A DNA stretch of 32,215 bases, taken from positions 1-32,215 of the forward strand of contig LSIG01000101.1 in assembly GCA_001556125.1 (NCBI GenBank). The letters are read 5' to 3'. Both the position numbers and the translations under genes were made by a program. The notes beneath the pieces are model-generated. The model was not told the DNA's origin. It ran no database searches and saw nothing but the letters and a program-made list of their open reading frames with translations. Positions 1 through 8,764 of this stretch are shown in pieces (the stretch's first letter is position 1; each line of letters starts with the position of its first letter). The DNA is from Rhizobiales bacterium CCH10-E5. Its GTDB lineage: Bacteria > Pseudomonadota > Alphaproteobacteria > Rhizobiales > Beijerinckiaceae.

Positions 1-16
1 CCAAAATCAAACGATC

Positions 17-49
17 AAAACGCCCGCAGCCAAAAGCCGCGGGCGTTTT
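17..49. terminator. Rho-independent-type terminator hairpin
   Basis: A perfect 11-bp inverted repeat (AAAACGCCCGC at 17-27, GCGGGCGTTTT at 39-49) encloses an 11-nt loop. The A-rich left flank and T-rich right end make it able to terminate in either direction. It most likely ends a transcript entering from the left of the window. Confidence 0.8.
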
Positions 50-228
50 CGCGTTTCAACGGGCTTCATGCCAGGTGGGGCTGTGTGAGACACGCGCCGC
101 TGCTGACACAGCCTGGCGCACAGCTCCTTCGAACCAAGTCGAACGCCTGCTAGGTTCGCCGACAGTGCTAGGCCTGCTTCATAGCCGCCCCCGCACCGGA
201 CCGAGACCTTGCCACGCTGGAGATCACG

Positions 229-1041
229 ATGACCAAGCCGCAGGGCACAATCAGGGTCGGTATCGGCGGCTGGATGTTCGAACCCTGGCGCGGCACATTC
301 TATCCCGAGGGCCTGCCGCAGAAGCGGGAGCTCGAGCACGCGGCCGCGCATCTGGGCACGATCGAAATCAACGGCACCTATTACGGCTCGCAGAAGCCTG
401 AGAGTTTTGCCCGCTGGCGGGCGGAGACGCCGGACGGCTTCGTCTTTGCGGTCAAAGGCTCGCGCTACATCACGAATCGCCGGGTGCTGGCGGAAGCGGG
501 CGCGTCGATCGAGAAGTTCTTCGCCAGCGGCGTGACGGAGCTGAAGGAAAAGCTCGGCCCGATCAACTGGCAGTTCATGCCGACCAAGGCCTTCGACCCG
601 GCCGATTTCGCGGCTTTCCTGAAGCTTCTGCCGCACAACGTCGACGGCCTCGCGATCCGCCATGCCGTCGAGGTCCGCCATGACAGCTTTCGTACACCGG
701 ACTTCATCGCTCTCCTGCGGGAGTATGGCGTGGCGGCGATCACCGCGGCGGATTCGGATTATCCGCAGATCGCCGATGCGACGGCGCCCTTCGTTTATGC
801 CCGGATCATGGGAACGCGCGAGGAGGAGCCGGAGGGCTATCCGGACGCCGATCTCGACCGATGGGTGCAGCATGCGCGGCAATGGTCGAAGGGAGAGGCT
901 CCCGGCGATCTGGAGTGCGTCGCCACGGAGCCAGCGCCGACCGTGGCGCGCGACGTCTTTCTCTACGTGATCAGCGGCGCCAAAATCCGCAATCCGGCCG
1001 CTGCCATGGCGCTGACGCGCCGGCTGGCGGATTCAGGCTAA
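229..1041 (+). CDS. DUF72 (YecE-family) protein
   Basis: A 270-aa protein of the DUF72 family, a TIM-barrel-like family of unknown biochemical role. The N-terminal motif GIGGWMFEPWRGTFYPEG (about residues 11-28) and the following EINGTYYGSQKPESFARW segment are the family's hallmark, and the length is usual for it. The start ATG is preceded by GGAG about 8 nt upstream. It stands alone on the plus strand and converges on the YbaK-type gene, whose end lies 6 bp away. The family is certain; no substrate can be inferred from context. The 180 bp upstream contain a short imperfect inverted repeat (79-86 with 106-113) but no clear promoter. Confidence 0.9.
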   Translation: MTKPQGTIRVGIGGWMFEPWRGTFYPEGLPQKRELEHAAAHLGTIEINGTYYGSQKPESFARWRAETPDGFVFAVKGSRYITNRRVLAEAGASIEKFFASGVTELKEKLGPINWQFMPTKAFDPADFAAFLKLLPHNVDGLAIRHAVEVRHDSFRTPDFIALLREYGVAAITAADSDYPQIADATAPFVYARIMGTREEEPEGYPDADLDRWVQHARQWSKGEAPGDLECVATEPAPTVARDVFLYVISGAKIRNPAAAMALTRRLADSG

Positions 1042-1047
1042 GGTCCG

Positions 1048-1527
1048 TCAGCCATCCGAGGCGACGACATCCTGGCAGACATCGACCCAGTCCGCGCCTG
1101 TCAGCGCGACCATGCGATCGGGCGCGATCCGTACCGCGCTGTGCGTCGAGCCGGCGGCGGGCACGACCTCGTCAAAGGCCTTCAGCGAGATGTCGCAATA
1201 GACCGGCAGCGGCGTCGCCAGCCCAAAAGGGCAGACGCCGCCGACGGGATGGCCGGTCAACGCCTCAACCTCGGCCAGATCGAGCATGCGCGGCTTGGCA
1301 CCGAACGCCGCCTTGGCCTTGCGGTTGTCGAGCCGGGCATCGCCGCGCGCCACCACCAGGACGACGCGTTCACCAACCCGCAGCGAAAGCGTCTTGGCAA
1401 TCCGCGCGGGCTCGACGCCATGGGCGGCGGCGGCAAGCAGGACCGTCGCGCTGCTCTCGGGCGTGACGATGACCGGGATGTCGGGGGCATGGGCGGCGAA
1501 GAAGGCGCGAACGGAATCCAGGCTCAT
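1048..1527 (-). CDS. YbaK/EbsC-type aminoacyl-tRNA deacylase
   Basis: A 159-aa protein of the YbaK/ProX family. Members are free-standing trans-editing factors that hydrolyse mischarged aminoacyl-tRNAs, for example Cys- or Ala-tRNAPro, in the cytoplasm. Recognisable parts are the KTLSLRV segment carrying the conserved lysine, the ARGDARLDNRKAKAAFG stretch and the GGVCPFGL loop, which corresponds to the family's GGxxPFG motif. It spans the single domain with no extensions. The ATG is preceded by AGGTG that overlaps the stop of the upstream membrane-protein gene, 4 bp away, so the two are probably translationally coupled. It is the last gene of the reverse housekeeping unit. Which tRNA it edits cannot be read from sequence. 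Confidence 0.88.
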   Translation of the reverse strand: MSLDSVRAFFAAHAPDIPVIVTPESSATVLLAAAAHGVEPARIAKTLSLRVGERVVLVVARGDARLDNRKAKAAFGAKPRMLDLAEVEALTGHPVGGVCPFGLATPLPVYCDISLKAFDEVVPAAGSTHSAVRIAPDRMVALTGADWVDVCQDVVASDG

Positions 1528-1531
1528 CGCA

Positions 1532-1798
1532 TCACCTGAATTTGAGGAAGAGCAGGATCGCGAACGCCGCCGGCAGGCCGAAGACCAGCGAGAAGAACGG
1601 CATCTCCTGCAGCAGGCTATATCCGGCGCGATTGACGCCGACCCACAGATTGACCAGCGCAGCCACGAGCCAGAGCGGCAGGAAGAGCTTGACCGCGAAG
1701 CCGGTCGGATCGCCGCCGCCGAGCTTCAGGCGGCGCGCCAGGAAATGCAGCGCGCCGAGCAGGGCGAAACCGGCGGCGATGAGTTTCAGCGTATGCAT
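1532..1798 (-). CDS. Small three-helix membrane protein
   Basis: An 88-aa hydrophobic protein that I do not recognise as a named family. Three membrane segments can be seen, at about residues 4-20, 33-55 and 68-87, with a short basic stretch (RRLK) after the first. It has no signal cleavage site and no catalytic motif. It sits 27 bp after purH and 4 bp before the YbaK-type gene on the same strand, so it is probably co-transcribed. The tight spacing and the absence of a better frame support it as a real gene; function is unknown. Confidence 0.75.
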   Translation of the reverse strand: MHTLKLIAAGFALLGALHFLARRLKLGGGDPTGFAVKLFLPLWLVAALVNLWVGVNRAGYSLLQEMPFFSLVFGLPAAFAILLFLKFR

Positions 1799-1825
1799 CC
1801 GGCAGCCCTCCCTGCGCGGTTGGGC

Positions 1826-3418
1826 TCAGTGGCGGAAATGGCGATGACCGGTAAAGACCATGGCGAGGCCGGCCTCGTCGGCGGCCTTGATCACCTCGTC
1901 GTCGCGCATCGAGCCGCCGGGCTGGATCACGGCGGTGGCGCCGGCCTCGGCCGCGGCCAGCAGGCCGTCGGCGAAGGGGAAGAAGGCGTCGGAGGCGACG
2001 ACCGAGCCCTTGGCGAGCGTCTCCGGCAAGCCAGCGGCCTTCGCGGCCTCGGCCGCCTTCCAGGCGGCGATGCGCGAGGAATCGACACGGCTCATCTGGC
2101 CGGCACCGATGCCGACGGTGGCGCCGTCCTTCACATAGACGATGGCGTTCGACTTGACGTGCTTGGCGACGCGGAAGGCGAAGCGCAGATCGGCCAGCTC
2201 CCGCTCGCTCGGCTGGCGCTTGGTCACGACCTTCAGTTCCATGTCGACGACCACGGCGTTGTCGCGCGCCTGGGCGAGGAAGCCGCCCGAGACGGTGCGC
2301 AGCGAGAGGCCGGGCGCGCGCACATCCGGCAGACCCCCGGTCAGCAGCAGGCGCAGGTTCTTCTTGGCGGCGATGAGGGCGATCGCCTCCTCGTCCGCCT
2401 CGGGCGCGATGATCACCTCGGTGAAGATCTCGACGATCTTCCGCGCGGCCTCCGCGTCGAGCCGGCGGTTGAGCGCGACGATGCCGCCGAAGGCCGAGAC
2501 CGGGTCGCAGGCCAGCGCGCGCTCATAGGCGGCGAGCAGCGAGGGGCCCGTGGCGACGCCGCAAGGGTTGGCGTGCTTGACGATGACGCAAGCGGCCGCC
2601 GTCGCGGGGTCGAACTCGGCGACGCATTCGAAGGCGGCGTCGGTGTCGTTGATGTTGTTGAAGGAGAGCTGCTTACCCTGTACCTGGCGGGCCGTGGCGA
2701 CGCCGGGCCGGGTGCCGGGCGTCCGGTAGAAGGCCGCCCATTGATGCGGGTTCTCGCCATAGCGCATCGTCTCGGCGAGCTGGCCGCCCAGCGCGCGATA
2801 GGCCGGGGCGGTGTCGCCCAGTTCGTTGGCGAACCAGTTCGAAATCGCGGCGTCATAGGCCGCCGTGCGGGCATAGGCCTTCTGCGCGAGCCGGCGGCGC
2901 AAAGTCAGCGTGGTCGCGCCCTTCTGCGCCTCGAGATCGGCGACGACCGCTGCGTAGTCGGAGGGTTCGACGACGACGGCGACGTCGTGATGGTTCTTCG
3001 CGGCGGCGCGGATCATCGCCGGACCGCCGATATCGATGTTCTCGATGCAGTCTTCATAAGGTTTGCCGGCCGCGACCGTCGCCTCGAAGGGGTAGAGATT
3101 GACGACGAGCAGATCGATCGGCGCGATGCCGTGGCCGAGCATCGAGGCCTGATGCTCGGGATGGGAGCGGATCGCGAGCAGACCGCCATGAACCTTCGGG
3201 TGAAGCGTCTTGACGCGCCCGTCCATCATCTCCGGGAAGCCGGTGAGGTCCGACACGTCGGAGACGGGCAGGCCGGCCTCGGCCAGCGCCTTCGCCGTGC
3301 CGCCCGTCGAGACGAGGGCGATGCCCAGCCGGTTCAGGGCGCGCGCGAACTCGACCAGCCCGGTCTTGTCGGAGACGGAAAGGAGGGCGCGTTCGACGCG
3401 GCGGAGCTCGGTCGGCAT
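1826..3418 (-). CDS. purH: Bifunctional AICAR formyltransferase / IMP cyclohydrolase PurH
   Basis: Catalyses the last two steps of de novo purine synthesis: formylation of AICAR with 10-formyl-tetrahydrofolate, then closure to IMP. The 530-aa protein has the N-terminal MGS-like cyclohydrolase domain ([10 protein letters not shown] at about 37-45, [10 protein letters not shown] at about 70-79). The C-terminal transformylase domain has the catalytic Lys-His pair in KHANPCG at 281-287, then a [10 protein letters not shown] motif and [10 protein letters not shown] near the end. The frame stays open 21 codons further upstream, but the ATG at 3418 gives the canonical N-terminus, while the extension is low-complexity and not purH-like. 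It lies 77 bp after the heparinase-like gene. This pairing is, to my knowledge, common in Hyphomicrobiales. Confidence 0.97.
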   Translation of the reverse strand: MPTELRRVERALLSVSDKTGLVEFARALNRLGIALVSTGGTAKALAEAGLPVSDVSDLTGFPEMMDGRVKTLHPKVHGGLLAIRSHPEHQASMLGHGIAPIDLLVVNLYPFEATVAAGKPYEDCIENIDIGGPAMIRAAAKNHHDVAVVVEPSDYAAVVADLEAQKGATTLTLRRRLAQKAYARTAAYDAAISNWFANELGDTAPAYRALGGQLAETMRYGENPHQWAAFYRTPGTRPGVATARQVQGKQLSFNNINDTDAAFECVAEFDPATAAACVIVKHANPCGVATGPSLLAAYERALACDPVSAFGGIVALNRRLDAEAARKIVEIFTEVIIAPEADEEAIALIAAKKNLRLLLTGGLPDVRAPGLSLRTVSGGFLAQARDNAVVVDMELKVVTKRQPSERELADLRFAFRVAKHVKSNAIVYVKDGATVGIGAGQMSRVDSSRIAAWKAAEAAKAAGLPETLAKGSVVASDAFFPFADGLLAAAEAGATAVIQPGGSMRDDEVIKAADEAGLAMVFTGHRHFRH

Positions 3419-3495
3419 CGGAAAGGGTCCAGCACAGGAGACGGTCGGGCGCGAGCTATCATGCTGCGGCGCGCAAAGCAAAGTGAGCCGACCGT

Positions 3496-5262
3496 TCAGG
3501 GTTCCGCGGGCGATTCCGGCGGGGTCTCCTCCGGTGGTGGAGGGCGGAAGCGCGCGGATGCGGGGCCGGCCGCGCCGACGCGGCTGAAGCGCCAGGCGAT
3601 CCGGGGCGTCGCCACAGCATCGAAGGTGAGGCTGATCTGCTCGGTTCGTCGCCGGCCGTCGGCCGCGGCCAGGAAGATGCTTTCCTCGACCGAAAGCGGC
3701 AGTCCCTGCGCCTCGAAGGACCAGACCTCGCCATTCGGCAGAGCCAGCATCACGGCCTCGCCATCGCGCACGAGACTCGCCCTGACCGCCGGGTGGAGGT
3801 GGAAACGCGCCACCGCCGGCATGTTGGGCGGCGGCTCGCTCAGCGTGACCTCGTCTTCTCCCGACAGCGCGGCGCCGTCGCGCGCGAGCAGAATGCGGCG
3901 GGTGTGCACGGCGCCGAGGCCGCGGCGATAGCCATCATGGCTGCCGACCCATTCGGGGCCGGTTTCCGTGTCCTGCCGCGCGACGCGCACATCGGCGGGG
4001 CCGGCGATGACTCGCATCTCGCCCAGCACGCGGCCGAAGGTGGCGCTCGAGCGATCGGCGAGGGTCAGCGTGGAATGGGCGGCCGTGCTGCGCGCCGCCT
4101 GGCGCAGCTCGGCCGAGCCGTAGCGGCTGGTTCCGCAATTGACGACGATGCGCTGGGCGCCGCTCGAGAACTCGAAGGAGAGGCAGCCGGCATGGGCCTC
4201 GACGGAATAGGCGCCCCGTGGCGCAGCGCCGGCCTCGATCACGACGAGGGCGCGCTCCCCGGTCAGGCGGCTGTAGCCGGAATAGCCGGCCTGCTCGATC
4301 GGCCGCGCCCGGGCGTCGTCATAGGCTGCCAGTGTCGCCATCAGGTCCGGCGGCGTCGTACCCATGCCGTTGAACAGGGCCAGCGCCCCGTCGCCGTGCC
4401 GGAACAGGCGCAGATGCGGCATCATCCGCTCGATCGCCATCAGCATGCCGCGTGGCGGCTCGATGCCGCGCGCCATGAAGGTCTCGCGCAAGGGCAGAAG
4501 ATCGAGCAGCAGTTCGATCAGAACGCGCGGATTGCGGCTGAGATGGCCGCCATCCGGCAGGATCTGATGGTCGAGTTCGTCGGACAGTAGGTGATCGAGG
4601 CGGCGCCGGCGGCCGTCCTGTCCGTCGAGGCAGATGGCCGCGAAGCTCACCGCGATCAGGCAGTTGAGGCGTGCGCCGCCCTCCACCGCTCCGGCCAGCT
4701 CCAGATGCAGGCGGTCGGCCAGGCGCCAGACATGGCGCAGGAAGCGGTCGTAGAAGACATGGTCGGCACCCTCCAGCAGAAGGGGCGAATGCGAGAGCAG
4801 CGAGATCAGCCGGCGTGCCGCTACGGCCGGGCGGCGCGCGATCTCGCCGCGCTCGCGCTTGCGGGCGATGAAGTCCTCGACGAGGGCGCGGGCATTGGCG
4901 CGGGCGAGCGCCGTATTGGCGACGTGCATGTGGCGCAGCCAGCCGAAGCCGAACAGCGCCTCGGCCCAGGCCTCGCTCGGCGGCGCGCTGTCGAAGGGGG
5001 ATTCGCCATGGGTACGCAGGGTGCGGCCGGCGAAGGCGTAGTAGCCGGCATAGATGTCGGCCGCCGTGGTCGGGTCGGCCGTGCGCAGATCATGGGGGGC
5101 GAAGAGCAGGCGCGTGGCCGCGGATCGCCCGAACGGCCAGAGCCGGCGCGCGATGCCGAAGAGCTGACCACGGGTTCGCCGGGCCGCCCGTCCGATCGCG
5201 GCCTGCGCCAAACCCCTGCGCTCAGACCAGCCGTTCAATGCCCCGATATGCCCCGTACTCAC
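3496..5262 (-). CDS. Heparinase II/III-family protein
   Basis: A 588-aa protein with an alpha/alpha-toroid N-terminal half and a C-terminal heparinase II/III beta-sandwich. Seen in the C-terminal half are [28 protein letters not shown], a VNCGTSRYG segment and [11 protein letters not shown], typical of the alphaproteobacterial branch. Characterised polysaccharide lyases of this fold cleave uronic-acid-containing glycans. However, this branch sits next to purH and rsmB and its substrate is not known to me. No signal peptide is visible: the N-terminus is Arg-rich and lacks a hydrophobic core, so export would need another route. The start is a GTG; a shorter start inside the first 20 codons is possible. 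It follows rsmB by 39 bp. Confidence 0.88.
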   Translation of the reverse strand: MSTGHIGALNGWSERRGLAQAAIGRAARRTRGQLFGIARRLWPFGRSAATRLLFAPHDLRTADPTTAADIYAGYYAFAGRTLRTHGESPFDSAPPSEAWAEALFGFGWLRHMHVANTALARANARALVEDFIARKRERGEIARRPAVAARRLISLLSHSPLLLEGADHVFYDRFLRHVWRLADRLHLELAGAVEGGARLNCLIAVSFAAICLDGQDGRRRRLDHLLSDELDHQILPDGGHLSRNPRVLIELLLDLLPLRETFMARGIEPPRGMLMAIERMMPHLRLFRHGDGALALFNGMGTTPPDLMATLAAYDDARARPIEQAGYSGYSRLTGERALVVIEAGAAPRGAYSVEAHAGCLSFEFSSGAQRIVVNCGTSRYGSAELRQAARSTAAHSTLTLADRSSATFGRVLGEMRVIAGPADVRVARQDTETGPEWVGSHDGYRRGLGAVHTRRILLARDGAALSGEDEVTLSEPPPNMPAVARFHLHPAVRASLVRDGEAVMLALPNGEVWSFEAQGLPLSVEESIFLAAADGRRRTEQISLTFDAVATPRIAWRFSRVGAAGPASARFRPPPPEETPPESPAEP

Positions 5263-5301
5263 GACCCAAGGCGTCGATCGCCCGTCCGATTCCCCAGGCT
5301 G

Positions 5302-6672
5302 TCATAGCCTGATCAGGCGGGTTGCGTAAAATCCGCTCCATCCCGAAAGCCGCGGCGTCTCGTTACGGAGCTGATGGGGCAGGGTGCGCAGGTCGCCGTT
5401 GCGGTCGATCGCCTCCGTGAGGCCCCCAATGTCGGCCGGCTCGACGGGCTTGCGGACGAAATCGGGATGGGCGTTCAGGAAGGCTTCGATCTGCGCTTCG
5501 CCCTCCTGCGGTTCGAGCGAGCAGGTGCAGTAGACCAGCCGGCCACCCGGCTTCGTCAGACGCGCCGCGGCCTCGAGCAACCGTGCCTGGAGGGCGACGA
5601 GCTTGTCGCGGTCCTCGGGCGATTTGGTCCAGGCGACGTCGGGGTGGCGGCGGATGGTACCGGTCGCGCTGCAGGGGGCGTCGAGCAGCACGGCGTCGAA
5701 GGGCTCGGCCTGCCATTGCGCGGCATCGGCTGTGACGATCTCCGCCGCCAGCGCGAGCCGCTCCAGATTGGCGCGCAGCCGACGCAGGCGCGGCCCCGAG
5801 CGATCGACGGCGGTGACCTGCGCGCCCATTGCCGCGAGCTGCGCGGTCTTGCCGCCCGGCGCGGCGCAGAGATCGGCGACGCGCTCGCCCGGCTTCGGCG
5901 CGAGCAGGCGCACGGGCAGCGCCGCGGCGGCGTCCTGCACCCACCAGGCGCCGTCGTCGAAGCCGGGCAGGCCGGTGATGCCGCCGCGCTCGCGCAGGCG
6001 GATCGAGCCCGTCGGCAGGAGGAGGCCGTCGAGCTTTGCCGCCCAGCCCTCGGGATCGGATTTTACGGAGATGTCGAGCGGCGGCTCGTCGCGATGGCTC
6101 TCGGCGATGGCGGCGGCGACATCCTCCCCATAGCTCTCCATCCAGCTCTCGGCGAGCCATTCCGGCGTGTCGAGGAAGGGGTCGACGGCCTCGGCGAGGA
6201 TGGCTTCGCGTTCACGGGCCAGCCGCCGAAGCAGCGCATTGCCGAGCGAGACATAGCGCGAGGAGCGCGCATCCTCGTGGAGCTGGCGGATCGCCAGATC
6301 GACGGCGGCATGGTCCGGCACGTCGAGGAAAAGGATCTGCGCGGCGGCCGCGACCATGATCGGCTCAAAGGGCCCGGAATTGCGCGGGCTGCCGCGCTCC
6401 AGACGCGCGTTGATCGCCTCCTGGATCGTGCCCAGGCGCCGGAAGGCGGTGATCGCGATGGCGCGCGCCAGGGCGCTGTCGGCGGCGTCGAGCCCGTAGG
6501 ACGGCGCCAGCCGCTCATGGGTGTCGTCGAGCGAGAGCTTCGCCCGCAGCACCTCGTCGATCACGGCCGCGGCGAGCTTGCGAGCCGGCAGGCCCGGCGC
6601 CGTTCCGCTGTCGCCGTCCTCTGTCCGTCCTGCTTCGGTGTGGAGAGCGTCCGCCTTGCGTCCCTTCGCCAC
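5302..6672 (-). CDS. rsmB: RsmB-type rRNA (cytosine-C5) methyltransferase
   Basis: A SAM-dependent RNA m5C methyltransferase; RsmB methylates C967 of 16S rRNA. The 456-aa protein has an N-terminal NusB-like helical RNA-binding domain (about 30-155) and a C-terminal Rossmann domain. SAM-binding CAAPGGKT is at 269-276, DAPCSATG at 331-338 (first catalytic cysteine 334) and YCTCSLEPQEGE from 381 with the nucleophilic Cys384. Both catalytic cysteines are present, so it should be active. The start is GTG, 4 bp after the htpX stop, suggesting coupling. The NusB domain favours RsmB over other NOP2/Sun family members; the exact target base is inferred. Confidence 0.93.
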   Translation of the reverse strand: MAKGRKADALHTEAGRTEDGDSGTAPGLPARKLAAAVIDEVLRAKLSLDDTHERLAPSYGLDAADSALARAIAITAFRRLGTIQEAINARLERGSPRNSGPFEPIMVAAAAQILFLDVPDHAAVDLAIRQLHEDARSSRYVSLGNALLRRLAREREAILAEAVDPFLDTPEWLAESWMESYGEDVAAAIAESHRDEPPLDISVKSDPEGWAAKLDGLLLPTGSIRLRERGGITGLPGFDDGAWWVQDAAAALPVRLLAPKPGERVADLCAAPGGKTAQLAAMGAQVTAVDRSGPRLRRLRANLERLALAAEIVTADAAQWQAEPFDAVLLDAPCSATGTIRRHPDVAWTKSPEDRDKLVALQARLLEAAARLTKPGGRLVYCTCSLEPQEGEAQIEAFLNAHPDFVRKPVEPADIGGLTEAIDRNGDLRTLPHQLRNETPRLSGWSGFYATRLIRL

Positions 6673-6676
6673 CGGA

Positions 6677-7600
6677 TCAGCCCCAGGGACCCGGCGCCCG
6701 GCCGGACCCGCCCCAGGGGCTCTGGGTCGCCTGGCTCATGAAGCCGCCGCCGCTGCGGCCGACGCCCATGGCGCGGGCCTGCTCCATCAGCGCGGCGATG
6801 CGGTTGCCGGTATCGGGGTGGGTCGAGAACAGGGAATCCATGCCGCCAGCCGTGAGGGGATTGATGATGAACATATGCGCCGTAGCAGGCTTCGCCTCCG
6901 CCGTCTCGTTTGGCGTGTGCGCGACGCCGCCGGCGATCTTGGCCAGCGCATCGGCGAGCCAGACCGGATTGCCGCAGATCTCCCCGCCCAGCTTGTCGGC
7001 CTCGTATTCGCGCGAACGCGAGATCGCCATCTGGATGATCATCGCGGCCATCGGCGCCAGGATCGAGAGCAGGATCTGGACGATGAGGTTGGGCCGGTTC
7101 TCGCGCGAGCCGAGCATCATGCCGAAGGTTATGAGCGAGGAGATCGCGCCGGCCATGGTGGCGGTGATCGTCATCGTCAGCGTGTCGTGGTTCTTGATGT
7201 GGGCCAGCTCATGCGCCATCACGCCCGCCAGCTCCTCATAGCTCAGCGTGCGCAGGATGCCGGTGGTGGCCGCAACCGCCGCATTCTCCGGATTGCGGCC
7301 GGTGGCGAAGGCGTTGGGCTGGTCCTCGTCGATCAGGTAGACGCGCGGCATCGGCATATTGGCCCTCGCCGCGAGGTCGCGCACCATGCCGTAGAGCTCG
7401 GGCGCGCTCCGCTCGTCGACCTCATGGGCGTTGTGGGCGGCGAGCGCCAGCCGGTCCGAGTTCCAGTAGCTGAACAGGTTGGTGACGGCGGCGAAGCCGA
7501 GCGCCATCAGCATGCCGCCGCCGCCGCCGAGCAGATAGCCGACCGCGCCGAAGAGCGCGGTGAGACCGGCCATCAGCATGCCGGTGCGGACATAGTTCAT
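6677..7600 (-). CDS. htpX: Membrane zinc metalloprotease HtpX
   Basis: An M48-family inner-membrane protease that degrades misfolded membrane proteins alongside FtsH. The 307-aa protein has two N-terminal membrane segments (about 7-25 and 29-46). The catalytic zinc motif HELAH is at 130-134, the third ligand is expected in the [12 protein letters not shown] segment, and further hydrophobic segments follow the active site. The C-terminus ends in a Gly/Ser-rich tail, common in alphaproteobacterial HtpX. The ATG at 7600 is preceded by AAGGGG about 9 nt upstream; the open frame runs 13 codons further but without a family-like sequence. It is the promoter-proximal gene of the six-gene reverse unit and diverges from the DUF1674 gene. 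Confidence 0.96.
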   Translation of the reverse strand: MNYVRTGMLMAGLTALFGAVGYLLGGGGGMLMALGFAAVTNLFSYWNSDRLALAAHNAHEVDERSAPELYGMVRDLAARANMPMPRVYLIDEDQPNAFATGRNPENAAVAATTGILRTLSYEELAGVMAHELAHIKNHDTLTMTITATMAGAISSLITFGMMLGSRENRPNLIVQILLSILAPMAAMIIQMAISRSREYEADKLGGEICGNPVWLADALAKIAGGVAHTPNETAEAKPATAHMFIINPLTAGGMDSLFSTHPDTGNRIAALMEQARAMGVGRSGGGFMSQATQSPWGGSGRAPGPWG

Positions 7601-7720
7601 CGTCATCCCCTTGCTTCGCGGCCCGGCTCGCGGCGACATGCCTCTCCCCGGATGCGGTTCAGGCCCTTATGTGGTGAAGCGGACGGCGATCCTGCAAGGA
7701 CTTTGCGAGAGACCGAGGCG

Positions 7721-7951
7721 ATGAGCGAGCCCCACGACATGACCCCCGCCCCGGCGGATGGCGCGCAGACCGCACCGAAGACCCTGTCGCCGGCGGCCCA
7801 GCGAGCCCTGGCGGAGGCGCAGGCGCGGCGTGCCGAGATCGATGCCCGGGCGGCGGATGTCGCCAGCCGCAAGGAGATCGACGGGCGTGGCGGGCTGGAG
7901 CCGGTGCGCTACAACGACTGGGAGGTGAAGGGCCTGACCAGCGACTTCTGA
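7721..7951 (+). CDS. DUF1674 / SdhAF4-like succinate dehydrogenase assembly protein
   Basis: A 76-aa protein ending in RGGLEPVRYNDWEVKGLTSDF minus its last residue, the DUF1674 signature (conserved GGxxxxRYxDWExxGxxxDF). The family includes eukaryotic SDHAF4, which binds flavinylated SdhA and promotes its assembly with SdhB. The N-terminal half is Ala-rich, probably disordered or helical, and poorly conserved. Start ATG 7721 is preceded by a purine-rich GAGACCGAGG; ATG 7739 is an alternative. The gene sits between htpX (divergent) and the regulator of the sugar operon, and is probably monocistronic. A bacterial role in complex II assembly is inferred from family knowledge. Confidence 0.85.
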   Translation: MSEPHDMTPAPADGAQTAPKTLSPAAQRALAEAQARRAEIDARAADVASRKEIDGRGGLEPVRYNDWEVKGLTSDF

Positions 7952-7980
7952 TCGCTCTCGCCTCCGCGGCTCCACTCCGC

Positions 7981-8009
7981 TTGACTTGTATTGGATTTGT
8001 ATCTTTCAT
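7981..8009 (+). promoter_or_regulatory. Promoter and putative autoregulatory operator of the GntR-type gene
   Basis: A -35 box TTGACT (7981-7986) is followed after exactly 17 bp by TTTCAT (8004-8009), which matches the -10 consensus at four of six positions. Two TTGTAT motifs (7986-7991 and 7997-8002), 11 bp apart and so on one helix face, fill the spacer. TTGTAT resembles the half-site of HutC-subfamily GntR operators. Binding by the adjacent regulator is inferred. Confidence 0.55.
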
Positions 8010-8035
8010 GGTGGCTCCTCAGCCGGGGCCGCCGC

Positions 8036-8764
8036 GTGATCCGTTATCAGGACATCGCCCGAAGTCTGGAACGCGGCCTCGCGGCGGGCGGCGACACGTC
8101 CCGCGCGATCCCCTCCGAGCACGAACTCTGCGAGCGCTACGGGGCCAGCCGCACCACCATCCGCGCGGCGCTGAAGCAGCTGCAGGATCAGGGCCTGATC
8201 GAGCGCCGGCAGGGGCAGGGCACCTTCTACCGTCCCCGGCACATCGCCAAGAACCTCGGCAGCATCGTCGATTTCCACACCGAGGCGCGCATGGCCGGGC
8301 GCGTGCCGACCACGCGCGTGATCGCGCTCGTCGCACGGCCCGCCGCCGCGGAGGAAGCGGCGCTGTTCGGGCCGGCCGCGGCCGCCGGCCTCGTCGAACT
8401 GACCCGCCTGCGCTGCCTCGACGATCAGCCGGCGGTTCTGCAGCGTTCGCGCGTCGGGCTCGTGACGCTGGGTGAAACCACGGCCGCCGATCTCGAGAAT
8501 GCCTCGCTCTATCGCTATCTCGCCGAATGCCGCGGCGTGCAGGTCGCTACCGTCGAGGAAACCCTGGAGCCTTGGTCCGTCAGCGCCGAGGAGGCCGAGC
8601 CGCTCGCGATCGCGCCGGGCACGGCGGTGTTCCGCTCCCAGCGCGTGGCGCGCGACGCGAATGGCGCGGTGGTCGAGGTCAGCGACAACCTGATCCGCGG
8701 CGACATCTACCGCTTCACGATACATCGCGACGTCACGGACTCGGCCCCGGGAGCCACCGCATGA
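8036..8764 (+). CDS. GntR-family (HutC/UTRA-type) transcriptional regulator
   Basis: A 242-aa one-component regulator. Residues 1-70 form the GntR winged helix: IPSEHELCERYGASRTTIRAAL minus its outer residues, then LIERRQGQGTFY. Residues from about 85 form a UTRA ligand-binding domain of the HutC branch, with the typical LTRLRCLDDQPAVLQRS and SLYRYL segments. UTRA domains bind small sugars, phosphosugars or amino-acid derivatives. I chose GTG 8036 because it follows AGCCGGGG and the predicted promoter (-10 at 8004-8009); a longer TTG start at 7991 would lie inside the promoter. Its stop overlaps the kinase start as ATGA, so it leads and probably represses the operon that follows. Confidence 0.88.
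   Translation: MIRYQDIARSLERGLAAGGDTSRAIPSEHELCERYGASRTTIRAALKQLQDQGLIERRQGQGTFYRPRHIAKNLGSIVDFHTEARMAGRVPTTRVIALVARPAAAEEAALFGPAAAAGLVELTRLRCLDDQPAVLQRSRVGLVTLGETTAADLENASLYRYLAECRGVQVATVEETLEPWSVSAEEAEPLAIAPGTAVFRSQRVARDANGAVVEVSDNLIRGDIYRFTIHRDVTDSAPGATA

Noticed and set aside
71..116. Imperfect inverted repeat (GGCTGTGT with ACACAGCC) upstream of the DUF72 gene
   Set aside because: Only 8 bp with a 19-nt spacer in GC-rich DNA, with no promoter boxes nearby; chance is a sufficient explanation.
1286..3931. Long forward reading frame of 881 codons
   Set aside because: It lies antisense to the YbaK-type, membrane-protein and purH genes, all recognisable by motifs; its Arg/Gly-rich sequence is the usual mirror of high-GC coding DNA.
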